A DNA stretch of 64,000 bases. Origin: DASQPR01 sp963724705 (lineage in GTDB: Bacteria > Actinomycetota > Actinomycetes > Mycobacteriales > Micromonosporaceae). Below are positions 44,485 through 53,838 of this stretch, piece by piece. The position numbers were made by a program, and so were the translations under genes. The DNA is taken from positions 1,860,001 to 1,924,000 of the forward strand of contig CAVRVS010000004.1 of the NCBI GenBank assembly GCA_963724705.1, given 5' to 3'. Each line of letters begins with the position of its first letter. Position 1 is the stretch's first letter. Below the pieces are notes generated by a model. That model ran no database searches, was not told where the DNA came from, and saw only the letters and a list, made by a program, of their open reading frames with translations.

Positions 44485-45943
44485 TCACCACACTCTCGAA
44501 CCGCGGCCGATCCGGCTGGCGGCCTTGTCCCAGGCGGCCTGGTCACCGGTCGGATCGTACCGGCGGGTCGGTTGCGTGCCCGCGACCAGTGCCCGGATTT
44601 CCGTACGGTCGGCCGGGCCCCCGTTCGCGCGTGCCTGCACGAGAATGTTGCCGAGCGCGGTCGCCTCGACCGGTCCGGCAATGACCGGTCGGTCGCAGGC
44701 GTCCGCCGTCAACTGGCACAGCAGGGCGTTGCGCGCTCCCCCGCCGACCACGTGGACGACGTCGACGTCGCGTCCGGACAGGCGGACGGCGTCGCGGACG
44801 GCGGCCCGGTGCGCCAGCGCCAGGCTCTCCAGGATGCACCGGACGTAGCCGGCCCGGTCGACCGGTGCCGGCTGATCGGTACGGGCGCAGTACGCGTCGA
44901 TCCGCGCCGGCATGTCACCGGGCGCGAGGAAGTCGGCGTCGTCCGGGTCGACGATCGCGGCGAACGCTGGCGCGAATTCGGCCGCCGCCAGCAGCCGGCC
45001 GGCGTCCGGTTCGCCCCAGGTGCGCTGGCATTCCTGCAGCAGCCACAGACCCATCACGTTGCGGAGATAGCGGATCGTGCCGTCGACGCCAACCTCGTTG
45101 GTGAAGTTCGCGTCCCGGCTCGCGTCGCTCAGCACCGGCGCGTCGAGTTCGACGCCGACCAGCGACCACGTTCCGGTGCACACGTAGGCGAAGCGCCTCG
45201 CCGCTCGCGGGCACGGCGAGGACCGCGGAGGCGGTGTCGTGCGACGCCACCGCCACGATCGGCAGCCCGTCGAGCCCGGCCGAGGGCAGCGCCGATCCGA
45301 TGCGGTCGCCGGGGTCGCGCAGTGCCGAGAACAGCCGTCGGGGCAGACCCGCGCCGTCGATCAGGGCCTCGGACCATTGACCGGTACGGACGTCGTAGAG
45401 CGCCGTGGTCGACGCGTTGGTCCGCTCGGCGCCGACCTCGCCGGTGAGCCAGAACGCCAGCAGATCCGGGATCAGCAGCATCGTCGTGGCGGCGTCCAGC
45501 GTCGCGGTCGGCTCGCGCAGAAGTTGGTACAGGGTGTTGAACGGCAGGTGCTGGGTGCCCGTCACCGCGTAGTTCGCGGCCGGATCGACACGCGCGTCAA
45601 TGGCGGGATCCGGCCTACTCGTGCGCGCATCGCGATAGTGGAACGGCGGCGAGAGCAGGCGACCCTCCGCGTCGAGGAGGCCATAGTCGATGGCCCACGA
45701 GTCGATGCCGGCCGATGCAATCTCGCCTGCCGCGACGGCAGATCGCAAACCGGCGAGGATCTCACGGTAGAGACCGTCGATGTCCCAGTGCAGCCCATCC
45801 GGCCGGTGCATCGGATCGTTGGCGAATCGGCGTACGTCCTCGATGCGAAGCTCGGTCGAGCCAACGTGGCCGACAATGACCCGTCCGTTGGACGCACCGA
45901 GATCCACGGCAGCGTAGGCCCGCGCGAGTGCCGGGTGATTCAC
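44485..45943 (-). CDS. rhaB: Rhamnulokinase RhaB, one frame break
   Basis: A FGGY-family sugar kinase of about 486 residues. The N-terminal ATPase lobe has AAVDLGASNGRVIVGHV and IDSWAIDYGLLDAEGRLLSP; the middle has GTQHLPFNTLYQLLREPTAT. Near 45186 a C is gained after GAGGCG, and the next frame continues FAYVCTGTWSLVGVELDAPV and VVHVVGGGARNALLCQLTAD. RhaB phosphorylates L-rhamnulose to the 1-phosphate, the substrate of the upstream rhaD product. The operon order D-B-lutA-lutB-lutC links rhamnose breakdown to lactate oxidation. Confidence 0.9.
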
Positions 45944-45998
45944 CTAGAATCACCATCATCGTCATAGCATGACAATGGCGATCGCATCGACCATCTGG

Positions 45999-48032
45999 TC
46001 ATCGCAGGAACGCGGCCGCAACGCCCGCGTCGACCGGGATGTGGAGCCCGGTCGTCTGTGACAGCTCTCCGCCGGTCAGGGCGAATACGGCCGCCGCCAC
46101 GTGCTCGGGGAGTACTTCCTTCTTGAGCAGGGTCCGCTGTGCGTAGAACGCTCCGAGTTCGGCCTCGGGCACGCCGTAGACCGCGGCTCGTTGGGCGCCC
46201 CAACCGCTCGCGAAGATGCCGGATCCGCGCACGACACCGTCGGGGTTGATGCCGTTGACGCGGATGCCGTGCTCGCCCAGCTCGGCCGCGAGGAGGCGGA
46301 CCTGGTGCGCCTGGTCGGCCTTGGCCGCGCCGTACGCCACGTTGTTGGGCCCGGCGAACACGGCGTTCTTGCTGGAGATGTAGACGATGTCGCCGCCCAT
46401 GCCCTGCGCGATCATGGCCCGAGCGGCCTCGCGCGCGACGAGGAACGATCCGCGGGCCATCACGTCGTGCTGCACGTCCCAGTCCGACAACGACGTGTCC
46501 AGCAGCGGCTTGGAGATCGACAGGCCGGCGTTGTTCACGACGAGATCGACGCCACCGAAGGCGAGCGATGCGGCCCGGATCGCGGCCGCCACGGCCGCCT
46601 CGTCGGTCACGTCGACGGTGACCGCGACCGCGACATCGGGTCCGCCGATCTCGGTCGCCACGGCGGACGCGCCGGGTGCGTCGCGGTCCGCGACGACCAC
46701 GCAGGCGCCTTCGGTCGCGAGCCGTAGGGCCGTCGCGCGGCCGATGCCCGATCCGCCGCCGGTGACGAGCGCGATGCGGCCGGCCAGGGCCTTCGGCTTC
46801 GGCAAGCGCGCGAGCTTCGCCTCTTCCAGCACCCAATACTCGATGCGGAACTTCTCCGACTCGGCGATCGGGGCGTACGTCGAGATTGCCTCGGCGCCAC
46901 GCATCACGTTGATGGCGTTGACATAGAACTCGCCGGCCACGCGGGCCGTTTGCTTGTTCGCGCCGAACGAAAACATGCCCACGCCGGGCACGAGCACGAT
47001 CGCCGGGTCGGCGCCGCGCATCGGTGGCGAGTTGGGCGTCGCGTGGCGTTGGTAGTAGGCCGCGTACTCCTCGCGGTAGGCGGCGTGCAGCTCGCGCAGC
47101 CGAGCGATCACATCGTCGAGCGGCGCCATAGCCGGCAGGTCGACGACGAGAGGGCGCACCTTCGTACGCAGGAAATGGTCCGGGCACGACGTGCCCAGCG
47201 CGGCAAGTCGCGGGTGCTCCGCCCGGGCCAGGAAGTCGAGGACGACATCGGTGTCGGTGTAGTGGCCGAGCTGCGGCCGGTCGGTCGACGCGAGCCCGCG
47301 GATGACCGGGAAGAGTGCGGCCGCCCGTTCGTGGCGCTCCGCGTCGGGGAGTTGCTGGTATCCGTCGAGGACCGCTCCGAACGGCTCCGGGCGCCCGCGC
47401 CCGGCGATGAAGTCCGCCGCCGTACCGATGATTTCCAGGGAATTGGCCTCGCACTCGGCGGACGTCGCTCCCCAAGCCGTGATGCCGTGGCCGCCGAGGA
47501 CGCAGCCGATCGCCTGCGGATGCGCGTTCTTGATCGCGGCGATGTCGAGACCGAGCTGGAATCCGGGCCGCCGCCACGGCACCCAGACGACGCGGTCACC
47601 GAAGCATTCCTTGGTCAGCGCCTCGCCGTCGGCCGCGGTGGCCAGCGCGATGCCGGAGTCGGGGTGGAGGTGGTCGACGTGTGGCGCGTCGATCAGGCCG
47701 TGCATCGCGGTGTCGATCGACGGCGCCGCTCCCCCGCGCCCGTGCAGGCAGAAATCGAACGCCGCGACCATCTCGTCCTCGCGAGCCACGCCCGGGTAGA
47801 CGTCGGCGAGCGTGCGCAGCCGGTCCAGCCGCAGCACGGCCAGGCCGGGCTCGGTCAACGTGCCGAGATCACCGCCGGAACCCTTCACCCACATGAGTTC
47901 CACGTCGGCGCCGGTGACCGGATCAACCTCGGGTCCCTTGGCCGAGGTGTTGCCGCCGGCGTAGTTGGTGTTGCGTGGATCGGCGCCCAGGCGGTTCGAG
48001 CGATCCAGCAGCTCGCGTACGGCGTCGTTCAT
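45999..48032 (-). CDS. rhaD: Bifunctional rhamnulose-1-phosphate aldolase/short-chain dehydrogenase
   Basis: A 677-residue fusion. The class II aldolase part (about 1-420) begins VRELLDRSNRLGADPRNTNY, followed by AGGNTSAKG, and has HPDSGIALATAADGEALTKE and CVLGGHGITAWGATSAECEA with metal-binding His residues. The short-chain dehydrogenase part (about 430-677) has LVTGGGSGIGRATALRLATE, NNAGLSISKPLLDTSLSDWD and the catalytic YGAAKADQAH. The aldolase yields DHAP and L-lactaldehyde; the dehydrogenase oxidises the aldehyde to L-lactate, which LutABC then uses. An in-frame upstream ATG at 48119 would add 29 basic residues and is less likely. Confidence 0.92.
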   Translation of the reverse strand: MNDAVRELLDRSNRLGADPRNTNYAGGNTSAKGPEVDPVTGADVELMWVKGSGGDLGTLTEPGLAVLRLDRLRTLADVYPGVAREDEMVAAFDFCLHGRGGAAPSIDTAMHGLIDAPHVDHLHPDSGIALATAADGEALTKECFGDRVVWVPWRRPGFQLGLDIAAIKNAHPQAIGCVLGGHGITAWGATSAECEANSLEIIGTAADFIAGRGRPEPFGAVLDGYQQLPDAERHERAAALFPVIRGLASTDRPQLGHYTDTDVVLDFLARAEHPRLAALGTSCPDHFLRTKVRPLVVDLPAMAPLDDVIARLRELHAAYREEYAAYYQRHATPNSPPMRGADPAIVLVPGVGMFSFGANKQTARVAGEFYVNAINVMRGAEAISTYAPIAESEKFRIEYWVLEEAKLARLPKPKALAGRIALVTGGGSGIGRATALRLATEGACVVVADRDAPGASAVATEIGGPDVAVAVTVDVTDEAAVAAAIRAASLAFGGVDLVVNNAGLSISKPLLDTSLSDWDVQHDVMARGSFLVAREAARAMIAQGMGGDIVYISSKNAVFAGPNNVAYGAAKADQAHQVRLLAAELGEHGIRVNGINPDGVVRGSGIFASGWGAQRAAVYGVPEAELGAFYAQRTLLKKEVLPEHVAAAVFALTGGELSQTTGLHIPVDAGVAAAFLR

Positions 48033-48146
48033 CGGTGCGTCACGCCCCGGTCTGGCCTGCTGGCCGCGCCAGTCAGCGCGGCGTCGGCGATCGTCACGGA
48101 GCACCCTCCAGTTCGACATGCGTGATAGCTGGCTCGAGCGCAGAAT

Positions 48147-48158
48147 TCAAACGTTTCA
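48147..48158. promoter_or_regulatory. LacI-type operator upstream of rhaD, site 1
   Basis: TCAAACGTTTCA matches the symmetric LacI-family consensus TGAAACGTTTCA at 11 of 12 bases, with the characteristic central CG. It lies 115 bases before the rhaD start. Confidence 0.6.
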
Positions 48159-48291
48159 CAGAACTCTAGGAAACGACTCGATCGGCCGTCAACACGATGG
48201 CGCCAACACGTTACCGACTCTGGTCGTCCATCACGTAACAGTGCTGGTAGCTACGTGCGCGATGGCGATGCTGGCCGAAGTGAGCAGCAAT

Positions 48292-48303
48292 TGAGGCGTT
48301 TCA
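48292..48303. promoter_or_regulatory. LacI-type operator upstream of rhaD, site 2
   Basis: TGAGGCGTTTCA matches the same consensus at 10 of 12 bases. The centres of the two sites are 145 bases apart, a distance that allows looping by a tetrameric repressor. The repressor gene is not in the window. Confidence 0.5.
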
Positions 48304-48534
48304 GAGGATACCGACCGTGACGGGACTGCCGTCTTCGCTGACCGAGCCACTCCACACATGACTAAGCTTCACGTTCGTGTGGCGTCATGTTCGATGTCGT
48401 CGGGAGCTGTGAGTCCTGTGCCAGACTTCGGGTAGCCGAGGGCAGGTCAGGCGCGTGCGCGGCAGCGCGCGATGACGACGGGCGGCACGCTTTCGTCGCG
48501 GATACGAGCGCACGAACGCCGTGGGGGTACGGGG

Positions 48535-49518
48535 ATGAAACTGCTGGTCACCGGCGGCGCCGGATACATCGGCAGCGTGGTGACGAGCCTGTTGCTCGCG
48601 GCCGGCCACGAGGTCGTCGTACTCGACGATCTGTCGACCGGACACGAGGTCGCGATCCCGCGGGGGGCAACCTTCGTCCGTGGTCGGGTGCACGAAGCGG
48701 CCGACGCCGTTCTCAACTCGTCCTTCGACGCGGTGCTGCATTTCGCGGCGTACATCGCGGCCGGCGAGTCGGTCGCGAAGCCGGAGATCTACTGGGACAA
48801 CAACCTCGTCGGCTCGTTGCGCTTGCTCGACGCGATGCGGCGCCACGGCGTACGCCGGCTCGTCTTCTCGTCGACCGCGAACGTGTACGGCGACCCAGAC
48901 GAGGTACCGATCCCGGAGACCGCGCCGGCCCGGCCGCCGAACCCGTACGCGGGATCGAAGCTCGCCGTGGACCATGCACTCGACGGGGAATCGGCGGCGT
49001 ACGGCCTGGCCGCGGTGTCGCTGCGCTACTTCAATGTCGCCGGCGCGCACCGCACCGGTACGCGGGCGGCACACGCGACCTTGATCGGCGAGCGCCATGA
49101 TCCGGAGACACACCTGATCCCGATCGCGCTGGACGTCGCCGCCGGCCACCGGCCGAGCCTGCAGCTCTACGGCACCGACTACGCGACGTTCGACGGCACA
49201 TGCATCCGGGACTACATCCATGTGACCGACCTCGCCGAGGCGCATCTTCGGGCATTGGCCGCGATGGACGCCGGCACGCATCGCGTCTACAACCTCGGCA
49301 ATGGGCATGGATTCTCCAACCGCGAGGTCATCAACGTCGTCCGAGCGATCACCGGCCGGCCGATTCCGGTCGAAGTCGCACCGCGCAGGGCCGGCGACCC
49401 GGCCGAACTTGTCGCCTCGTCGGAGCGCGCGCAGACCGAGCTCGGCTGGGTGCCGGCCAAGCAGGATCTGGCCGACATCGTGGGCGACGCCTGGGAGTTC
49501 TACCAGCATGTCCACTGA
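48535..49518 (+). CDS. galE: UDP-glucose 4-epimerase
   Basis: A 327-residue extended short-chain dehydrogenase. The NAD-binding start is MKLLVTGGAGYIGSVVTSLL, the catalytic Tyr/Lys pair is PYAGSKLAVDHAL, and VFSSTANVYGDPDEVPIPET and NREVINVVRAITGRPIPVEV are family segments. GalE interconverts UDP-glucose and UDP-galactose. The start at 48535 follows a G-run; upstream in-frame codons lack homology. It overlaps galK by 11 bases. Confidence 0.93.
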   Translation: MKLLVTGGAGYIGSVVTSLLLAAGHEVVVLDDLSTGHEVAIPRGATFVRGRVHEAADAVLNSSFDAVLHFAAYIAAGESVAKPEIYWDNNLVGSLRLLDAMRRHGVRRLVFSSTANVYGDPDEVPIPETAPARPPNPYAGSKLAVDHALDGESAAYGLAAVSLRYFNVAGAHRTGTRAAHATLIGERHDPETHLIPIALDVAAGHRPSLQLYGTDYATFDGTCIRDYIHVTDLAEAHLRALAAMDAGTHRVYNLGNGHGFSNREVINVVRAITGRPIPVEVAPRRAGDPAELVASSERAQTELGWVPAKQDLADIVGDAWEFYQHVH

Positions 49519-50641
49519 CGCTCCAGCGGCGACGTACCGGTCCGGCACCGGCGGCGCTTGGCGCGCGCCTGGACGCGTCAACCTGATCGGCGAGCACACC
49601 GACTACAACGACGGCTTCGTGCTGCCGTTCGCGCTCGCGCAGGCCACGACGGTGACGGCCGAGATCATCGGCGGTGGAACTCAGTGGACGGTACGCAGCA
49701 CGGCAGCGGCAGAAGCTGTCACCATCACGGCCGAGGATCTCGTTCCGGGGCGGGTCGGCGGATGGGCCGGCTACGTCGCCGGCATCGTCTGGGCGTTGCG
49801 TGACGCTGGATACGACGTGCCGGCCGCGGACCTTTCGCTGACCTCGGACGTGCCGGTCGGCGCCGGGCTGTCGTCGTCGGCGGCGATCGAGTGTGCCGTT
49901 CTCACCGCGCTGTGCGATCTCGGTGGGCTCGACCTGCCGATCGACGACCGGCCACGGCTCGCGCAGCGCGCGGAGAACACGTACGTCGGGATGCCCTGCG
50001 GGATCATGGACCAGGCCGCGTCGACACTCTGCCGGGCTGGTCACGCACTCTTCCTGGACTGCCGCTCACTCGCCGCGCAGCACGTTCCCTTCGATCTCGC
50101 CGGTACGGGGCTCGCGATGCTCGTCGTCGACACCCGCGCGCCGCATCAGCTCGTGGACGGGGAGTACGCCGCGCGCCGGGCGAGTTGCGAACGGGCGGCC
50201 GCGTTGCTCGGCGTACCGGCCCTGCGCGACGTCACCGACCTCGACGCCGCTCTGGCGGCGTTGCCGGATGAAGAGCTGCGCCGGCGGACCCGACACGTCG
50301 TGACGGAGAACGCGCGAGTACTGGCCGTCGTCGACCTCCTGCGCGCCGGGCGCGTGCGCGACATCGGCCCATTGTTGACCGCGTCGCACGTGTCGATGCG
50401 CGACGACTACGAGATCACCGTGCCGGAGGTGGACGCCGCAGTCGACACCGCGTTGTCGGCCGGCGCGTACGGTGCACGGATGACCGGCGGAGGGTTCGGC
50501 GGCTGCGTGCTGGCCCTCGTCGACGCGGACGCGACCGACGCGGTCGCCACCGCGGTCGCCGATGCGTTCGCGGCCAAGGGATTCCAGCCGCCGGCGTCGT
50601 TCGTGGCCGTACCGTCCGACGGCGCCGGGAGGGTCGGCTAA
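49508..50641 (+). CDS. galK: Galactokinase
   Basis: A 377-residue GHMP kinase. RAPGRVNLIGEHTDYNDGFV is the galactokinase signature, PVGAGLSSSAAIECAVLTAL the ATP-binding motif, VGMPCGIMDQAASTLCRAGH the catalytic-Asp region and GARMTGGGFGGCVLALVDAD motif 3. It phosphorylates galactose to galactose 1-phosphate in the Leloir pathway. It overlaps galE by 11 bases. The galT gene needed for the next step survives only as a fragment 44 bases beyond its stop. Confidence 0.94.
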   Translation: MSTDAPAATYRSGTGGAWRAPGRVNLIGEHTDYNDGFVLPFALAQATTVTAEIIGGGTQWTVRSTAAAEAVTITAEDLVPGRVGGWAGYVAGIVWALRDAGYDVPAADLSLTSDVPVGAGLSSSAAIECAVLTALCDLGGLDLPIDDRPRLAQRAENTYVGMPCGIMDQAASTLCRAGHALFLDCRSLAAQHVPFDLAGTGLAMLVVDTRAPHQLVDGEYAARRASCERAAALLGVPALRDVTDLDAALAALPDEELRRRTRHVVTENARVLAVVDLLRAGRVRDIGPLLTASHVSMRDDYEITVPEVDAAVDTALSAGAYGARMTGGGFGGCVLALVDADATDAVATAVADAFAAKGFQPPASFVAVPSDGAGRVG

Positions 50642-50684
50642 GCGCGTCCGGCGTCGCCGATGACGACCGGCCCGCGATGGCCGA

Positions 50685-50873
50685 TCACGACGCCAGTGCG
50701 CGCAGCCGTTTAGCTGCCTGCTCGGGCGTGATGTCGTTGGCGAAGACGTCCATGCCCGCCTCCGAACCGGCGAGGTATTTGAGCTTGCCCGAGCTGCGGC
50801 GGTTGGTGAACAGCTCGAGATGGAGCGCGAAGTCGCGGCCGCCGTCGTGGGCCGGAGCCTGGTGCCATGCGGC
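50685..50873 (-). pseudogene. galT: galT remnant (C-terminal 62 codons)
   Basis: On the minus strand AAWHQAPAHDGGRDFALHLE is followed by KLKYLAGSEAGMDVFANDIT, then PEQAAKRLRALAS and a stop. This is the end of an actinobacterial galactose-1-phosphate uridylyltransferase. Homology stops exactly at 50873, where plus-strand ABC-F sequence begins; the first 80 percent of galT, including the catalytic His-Pro-His, is absent. Either a deletion joined two genes or the assembly is wrong here. Confidence 0.75.
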
Positions 50874-51591
50874 GCTCAAGATCGTTGCCGGCGAGCTCCG
50901 CCCGACGGCCGGACGTTTCGACAAACCCGCCCACCGCTGGTGCTCGCGTTCCGGTCGCCCCGGCCCGACCCGAGGTCCAGCCGATACGTCGGCCGCGACG
51001 GTGCTGTCGGCATCGCGCCTCACGCTCATGGCGGGTACGCGGACGCTCGCCCGCGATGTCGACTTTCAGCTTCACGAGGGTGAACGCGTCGTGCTGACCG
51101 GGCCGAACGGCGCCGGCAAGACGACGTTGCTGAACACACTCGCCGGCATTGCCGAGCCGGCCAGCGGCGGGGTCACCCGGCGCGGTGTCGTCACGCTACT
51201 TCCGCAGACACACGATGAACTGCGGCTGCGTACGCCGGTGCTGGACTTCTTCCGCTCGCGGGTGCCGGTCTACGTCGACGAAGCCGAAGAGTTGTTGCGC
51301 GCCTACCTCTTCGACGACGAGCAGCAGCGGCAGCCGCTGCGTACGTTGTCCGCCGGTGAGATGCGCCGACTATTGCTGGCGACGATCGTCAACAGCGACG
51401 CCGACGCGATCCTGCTCGATGAGCCGACGAACTTCCTCGACTTCGACGCGCTCGACGTCGTCGAGGAGGCGCTGCGGGCTTACGACGGGGCATTGCTGGT
51501 GGTGACCCACGACGCGTACCTGCCCAAGTCCATCGGCTGCGACCGACACCTCGTGCTCGCCGACGGCCGGCTCACAAACCGCGACGACTGA
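50874..51591 (+). pseudogene. Truncated ABC-F ATPase
   Basis: The plus-strand frame starts at the junction with ALKIVAGELRPTAGRF, the segment that follows Walker A in the first ATPase domain of ABC-F proteins. About 35 residues later it jumps to the second domain, which is complete: Walker A VVLTGPNGAGKTTLLNTLAG, signature LRTLSAGEMRRLLLATIV, Walker B ILLDEPTNFLDFDALDVVEE and the switch His in LLVVTHDAYLPKS. About 270 residues of the first domain and linker are missing. ABC-F proteins act on ribosomes. An ATG at 51029 could still give a 187-residue single-domain product. Confidence 0.72.
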
Positions 51592-51605
51592 CGATAATGA
51601 ACGGC

Positions 51606-53184
51606 ATGCCAGCACACGGTTCCGGTGCGCACAGCCGAGGGGCCCGCGCATCGTCATCGTCGGCGCCGGTTTCGGCGGCATAGCGGTCGCGGCGCTGCTC
51701 CGCCGGGCCGGCTTCACTGACATCACGGTCCTGGAGAAGGCCGATCGGGTGGGTGGTGTGTGGCGGGACAACACCTATCCGGGCTGCGCCTGCGACATTC
51801 CGGCGCCGCTGTACTCGTACTCGTTCGCACCGAACCCGGACTGGTCACGGCGTTTCCCGCCACGGTCGGAGATCCTTGCCTACCTGGAACGCTGCGTCGC
51901 GGACTTCGGTCTGACCGACGCTATCCGGTTCGGCGTCGCCGTCACCGGAGCGCAGTGGGCCGGCTCGCACTGGCAGATCGCGTGCGCGGACGGCACATCG
52001 ATGACCGCCGACATCCTGATCCCGGCAATGGGCCAGCTGTCCCGGCCGGCCGTCCCCGACCTGCCCGGTGCCGGCACATTCGCCGGGCCGCGCCTGCACA
52101 CGGCCCGCTGGGATCCCGAGCTTGACGTCGCGGGTCGCCGCGTCGGCGTCATCGGCACCGGTGCGAGCGCGATCCAGCTCGTACCGGCGATTGCCGGCAC
52201 CGCCGCGCACGTGACGGTCTTCCAGCGCACACCACCGTGGCTTCTCCCCAAACCGGACCGTCGCTACGGCCCGATCACGCAGAGCATTGTTCCGGCGCGT
52301 ACCGGCGACCGCGCGGGCGTCGCGCGCCGGCACCTGGGCCCTGACCGTCATCACCGGACGAGCGTTGCTCGGCGGCCGGATCGCGCGCTGGGCGGTCGGC
52401 GGTGCGGCGCGTGCGCAGTTGCGCCTACAAGGGCGCGGACTACGCGCGGCGATCACGCCCGACTACCGATTCGGCTGCAAACGCGTGCTGTTCAGCCACG
52501 ACTGGCTGCCGACGCTGCGCCGGCCCGACGTCACGCTCGTCACCGCGGCGATAGCGGAGGTCAACCCGTCCGGGGTACGCACCGACGACGGCGTCCAGCA
52601 CGACTGCGACATCCTCGTGTACGGCACTGGCTTTCGCGCCACCGAGTTCCTCGCGCCGCTGCGCGTGACCGGCGTCGACGGGGTGCGACTCGACGACGTC
52701 TGGGCCGAGGGCGCGCACGCCTACCTCGGCCTGGCCGTGGCCGGCTTCCCGAACATGTTCCTGATGTACGGCCCGAACACGAACACGGGCAACACCTCTG
52801 TCATCTACTTCCATGAGTCGCAGGCGCGTTACATCGTTGCAGGCGGCCCGACTGGTCGCCGCCGGGCGTGTGCTCGATGTCCGGCCCGAGGTCGCGGCGG
52901 CGTACGACGCCGAGATGCAGACGCGACTGGCCGACAGTGTCTGGGTCGGCTGCGACAGTTGGTATCGCACGCCCGGCGGTCGCGTCGTCACGAACTGGCC
53001 AGGGTCGGCGAGCGAATATCGTCGCCGGACCGCGAGGCTGGACGGGGCGGACTATCGCGATCCGGCCACCGCGGACGACCCGGGCACCGACGAGTCAGCC
53101 GTGCCTCGTACCGGTGCCGATCCAAACGTCATCCGGAAGTCGGCCAGTGTGACGGTTACCCGGGGTCGCAATCCACGCAGGTAG
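51606..53184 (+). pseudogene. Flavin-containing monooxygenase, several frame breaks
   Basis: Joined frames give about 500 residues of a class B flavoprotein monooxygenase (Baeyer-Villiger-like). FAD motif RIVIVGAGFGGIAVAALL, GGVWRDNTYPGCACDIPAPL, NADPH motif RVGVIGTGASAIQLVPAIAG, YRFGCKRVLFSHDWLPTLRR, CDILVYGTGFRATEFLAPLR and LMYGPNTNTGNTSVIYFHES appear in the right order. Breaks lie near 51645, 52293 (gained G after ATT) and 52838 (gained G after GTT). The C-terminus overlaps the convergent acetoacetate decarboxylase-like gene by up to 133 bases, so the natural stop may be earlier. Substrate unknown. Confidence 0.78.
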
Positions 53185-53744
53185 GCCAGCGGCCCGTCCG
53201 GTGCAATCCGCCAATCTGAGCGGCCGAGGTGGATGCGGGCCGTCGCCCGTACCCGGGTGGTCTGGGGTTGGCCGTCACGGTCCTGGACGACGTGGAAGCG
53301 GACCGGCCAGCGGCCGGGCAGCCGCACGCCGCGGTGCACCGATGCCCATGCGATCGGACGGCCGTCTATGGTCGCCTCAGCGGTGAGGTCGCCCGCAGCC
53401 GCATCGAACGCGAAGCGAGCCAGCTCCTTCGGGATCGCCCACAACGCGCGCCCACCGTCGCGCGACGTCACGCTGTCCACCCAGATTCCGGTGATCGTCG
53501 CGCGTGGTCGCAGGCCGTCCCGGACCAGCGTTGCGACCAGCAGCTCGTGATAGGACAGCACGCCGCCCGGCTGATAGTCGACCCACGCCGTGCCGACGAC
53601 CGCGCGTCCCGCGACCGGCAGCCGGCGGACACCGGACGGCATCGCGCGGGATGGTCGTCCGCGTCGGGGCAGGAGCCACACCGACACGTACATCTGGCCG
53701 TGCAGCACCCACGGCTCGGGCGGGTACGCGACCGGGTCGGTCAT
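53052..53744 (-). CDS. Acetoacetate decarboxylase-family protein
   Basis: A 230-residue protein with the ADC fold: WVLHGQMYVSVWLLPRRGRP, YQPGGVLSYHELLVATLVRD, ITGIWVDSVTSRDGGRALWA and IPKELARFAFDAAAGDLTAE. The Schiff-base lysine region corresponds to WAIPKELA. Many family members in actinobacteria are not decarboxylases, so the reaction is left open. The last 25 or so residues (after FRMTFGSAPVRG) extend beyond the usual end and overlap the convergent monooxygenase. Confidence 0.78.
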   Translation of the reverse strand: MTDPVAYPPEPWVLHGQMYVSVWLLPRRGRPSRAMPSGVRRLPVAGRAVVGTAWVDYQPGGVLSYHELLVATLVRDGLRPRATITGIWVDSVTSRDGGRALWAIPKELARFAFDAAAGDLTAEATIDGRPIAWASVHRGVRLPGRWPVRFHVVQDRDGQPQTTRVRATARIHLGRSDWRIAPDGPLAYLRGLRPRVTVTLADFRMTFGSAPVRGTADSSVPGSSAVAGSR

Positions 53745-53838
53745 GCCCGCGATGGTAGCGCCGACGTGCCTGGCGCCCCGTCAAGCGGCACCGCAAGATG
53801 GCATCGACGCGCGGCCCGGCGGGTCGTACGGTGTCGGC

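Larger units (their letters stand above)
48033..48534. other. Divergent region between the rhaD operon and galE
   Basis: About 500 bases without a credible gene. The 48120-48310 part is AT-rich for this genome and holds two LacI-like operators. An L-rhamnose isomerase gene, which usually accompanies rhaD/rhaB, is not present here. Confidence 0.6.
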
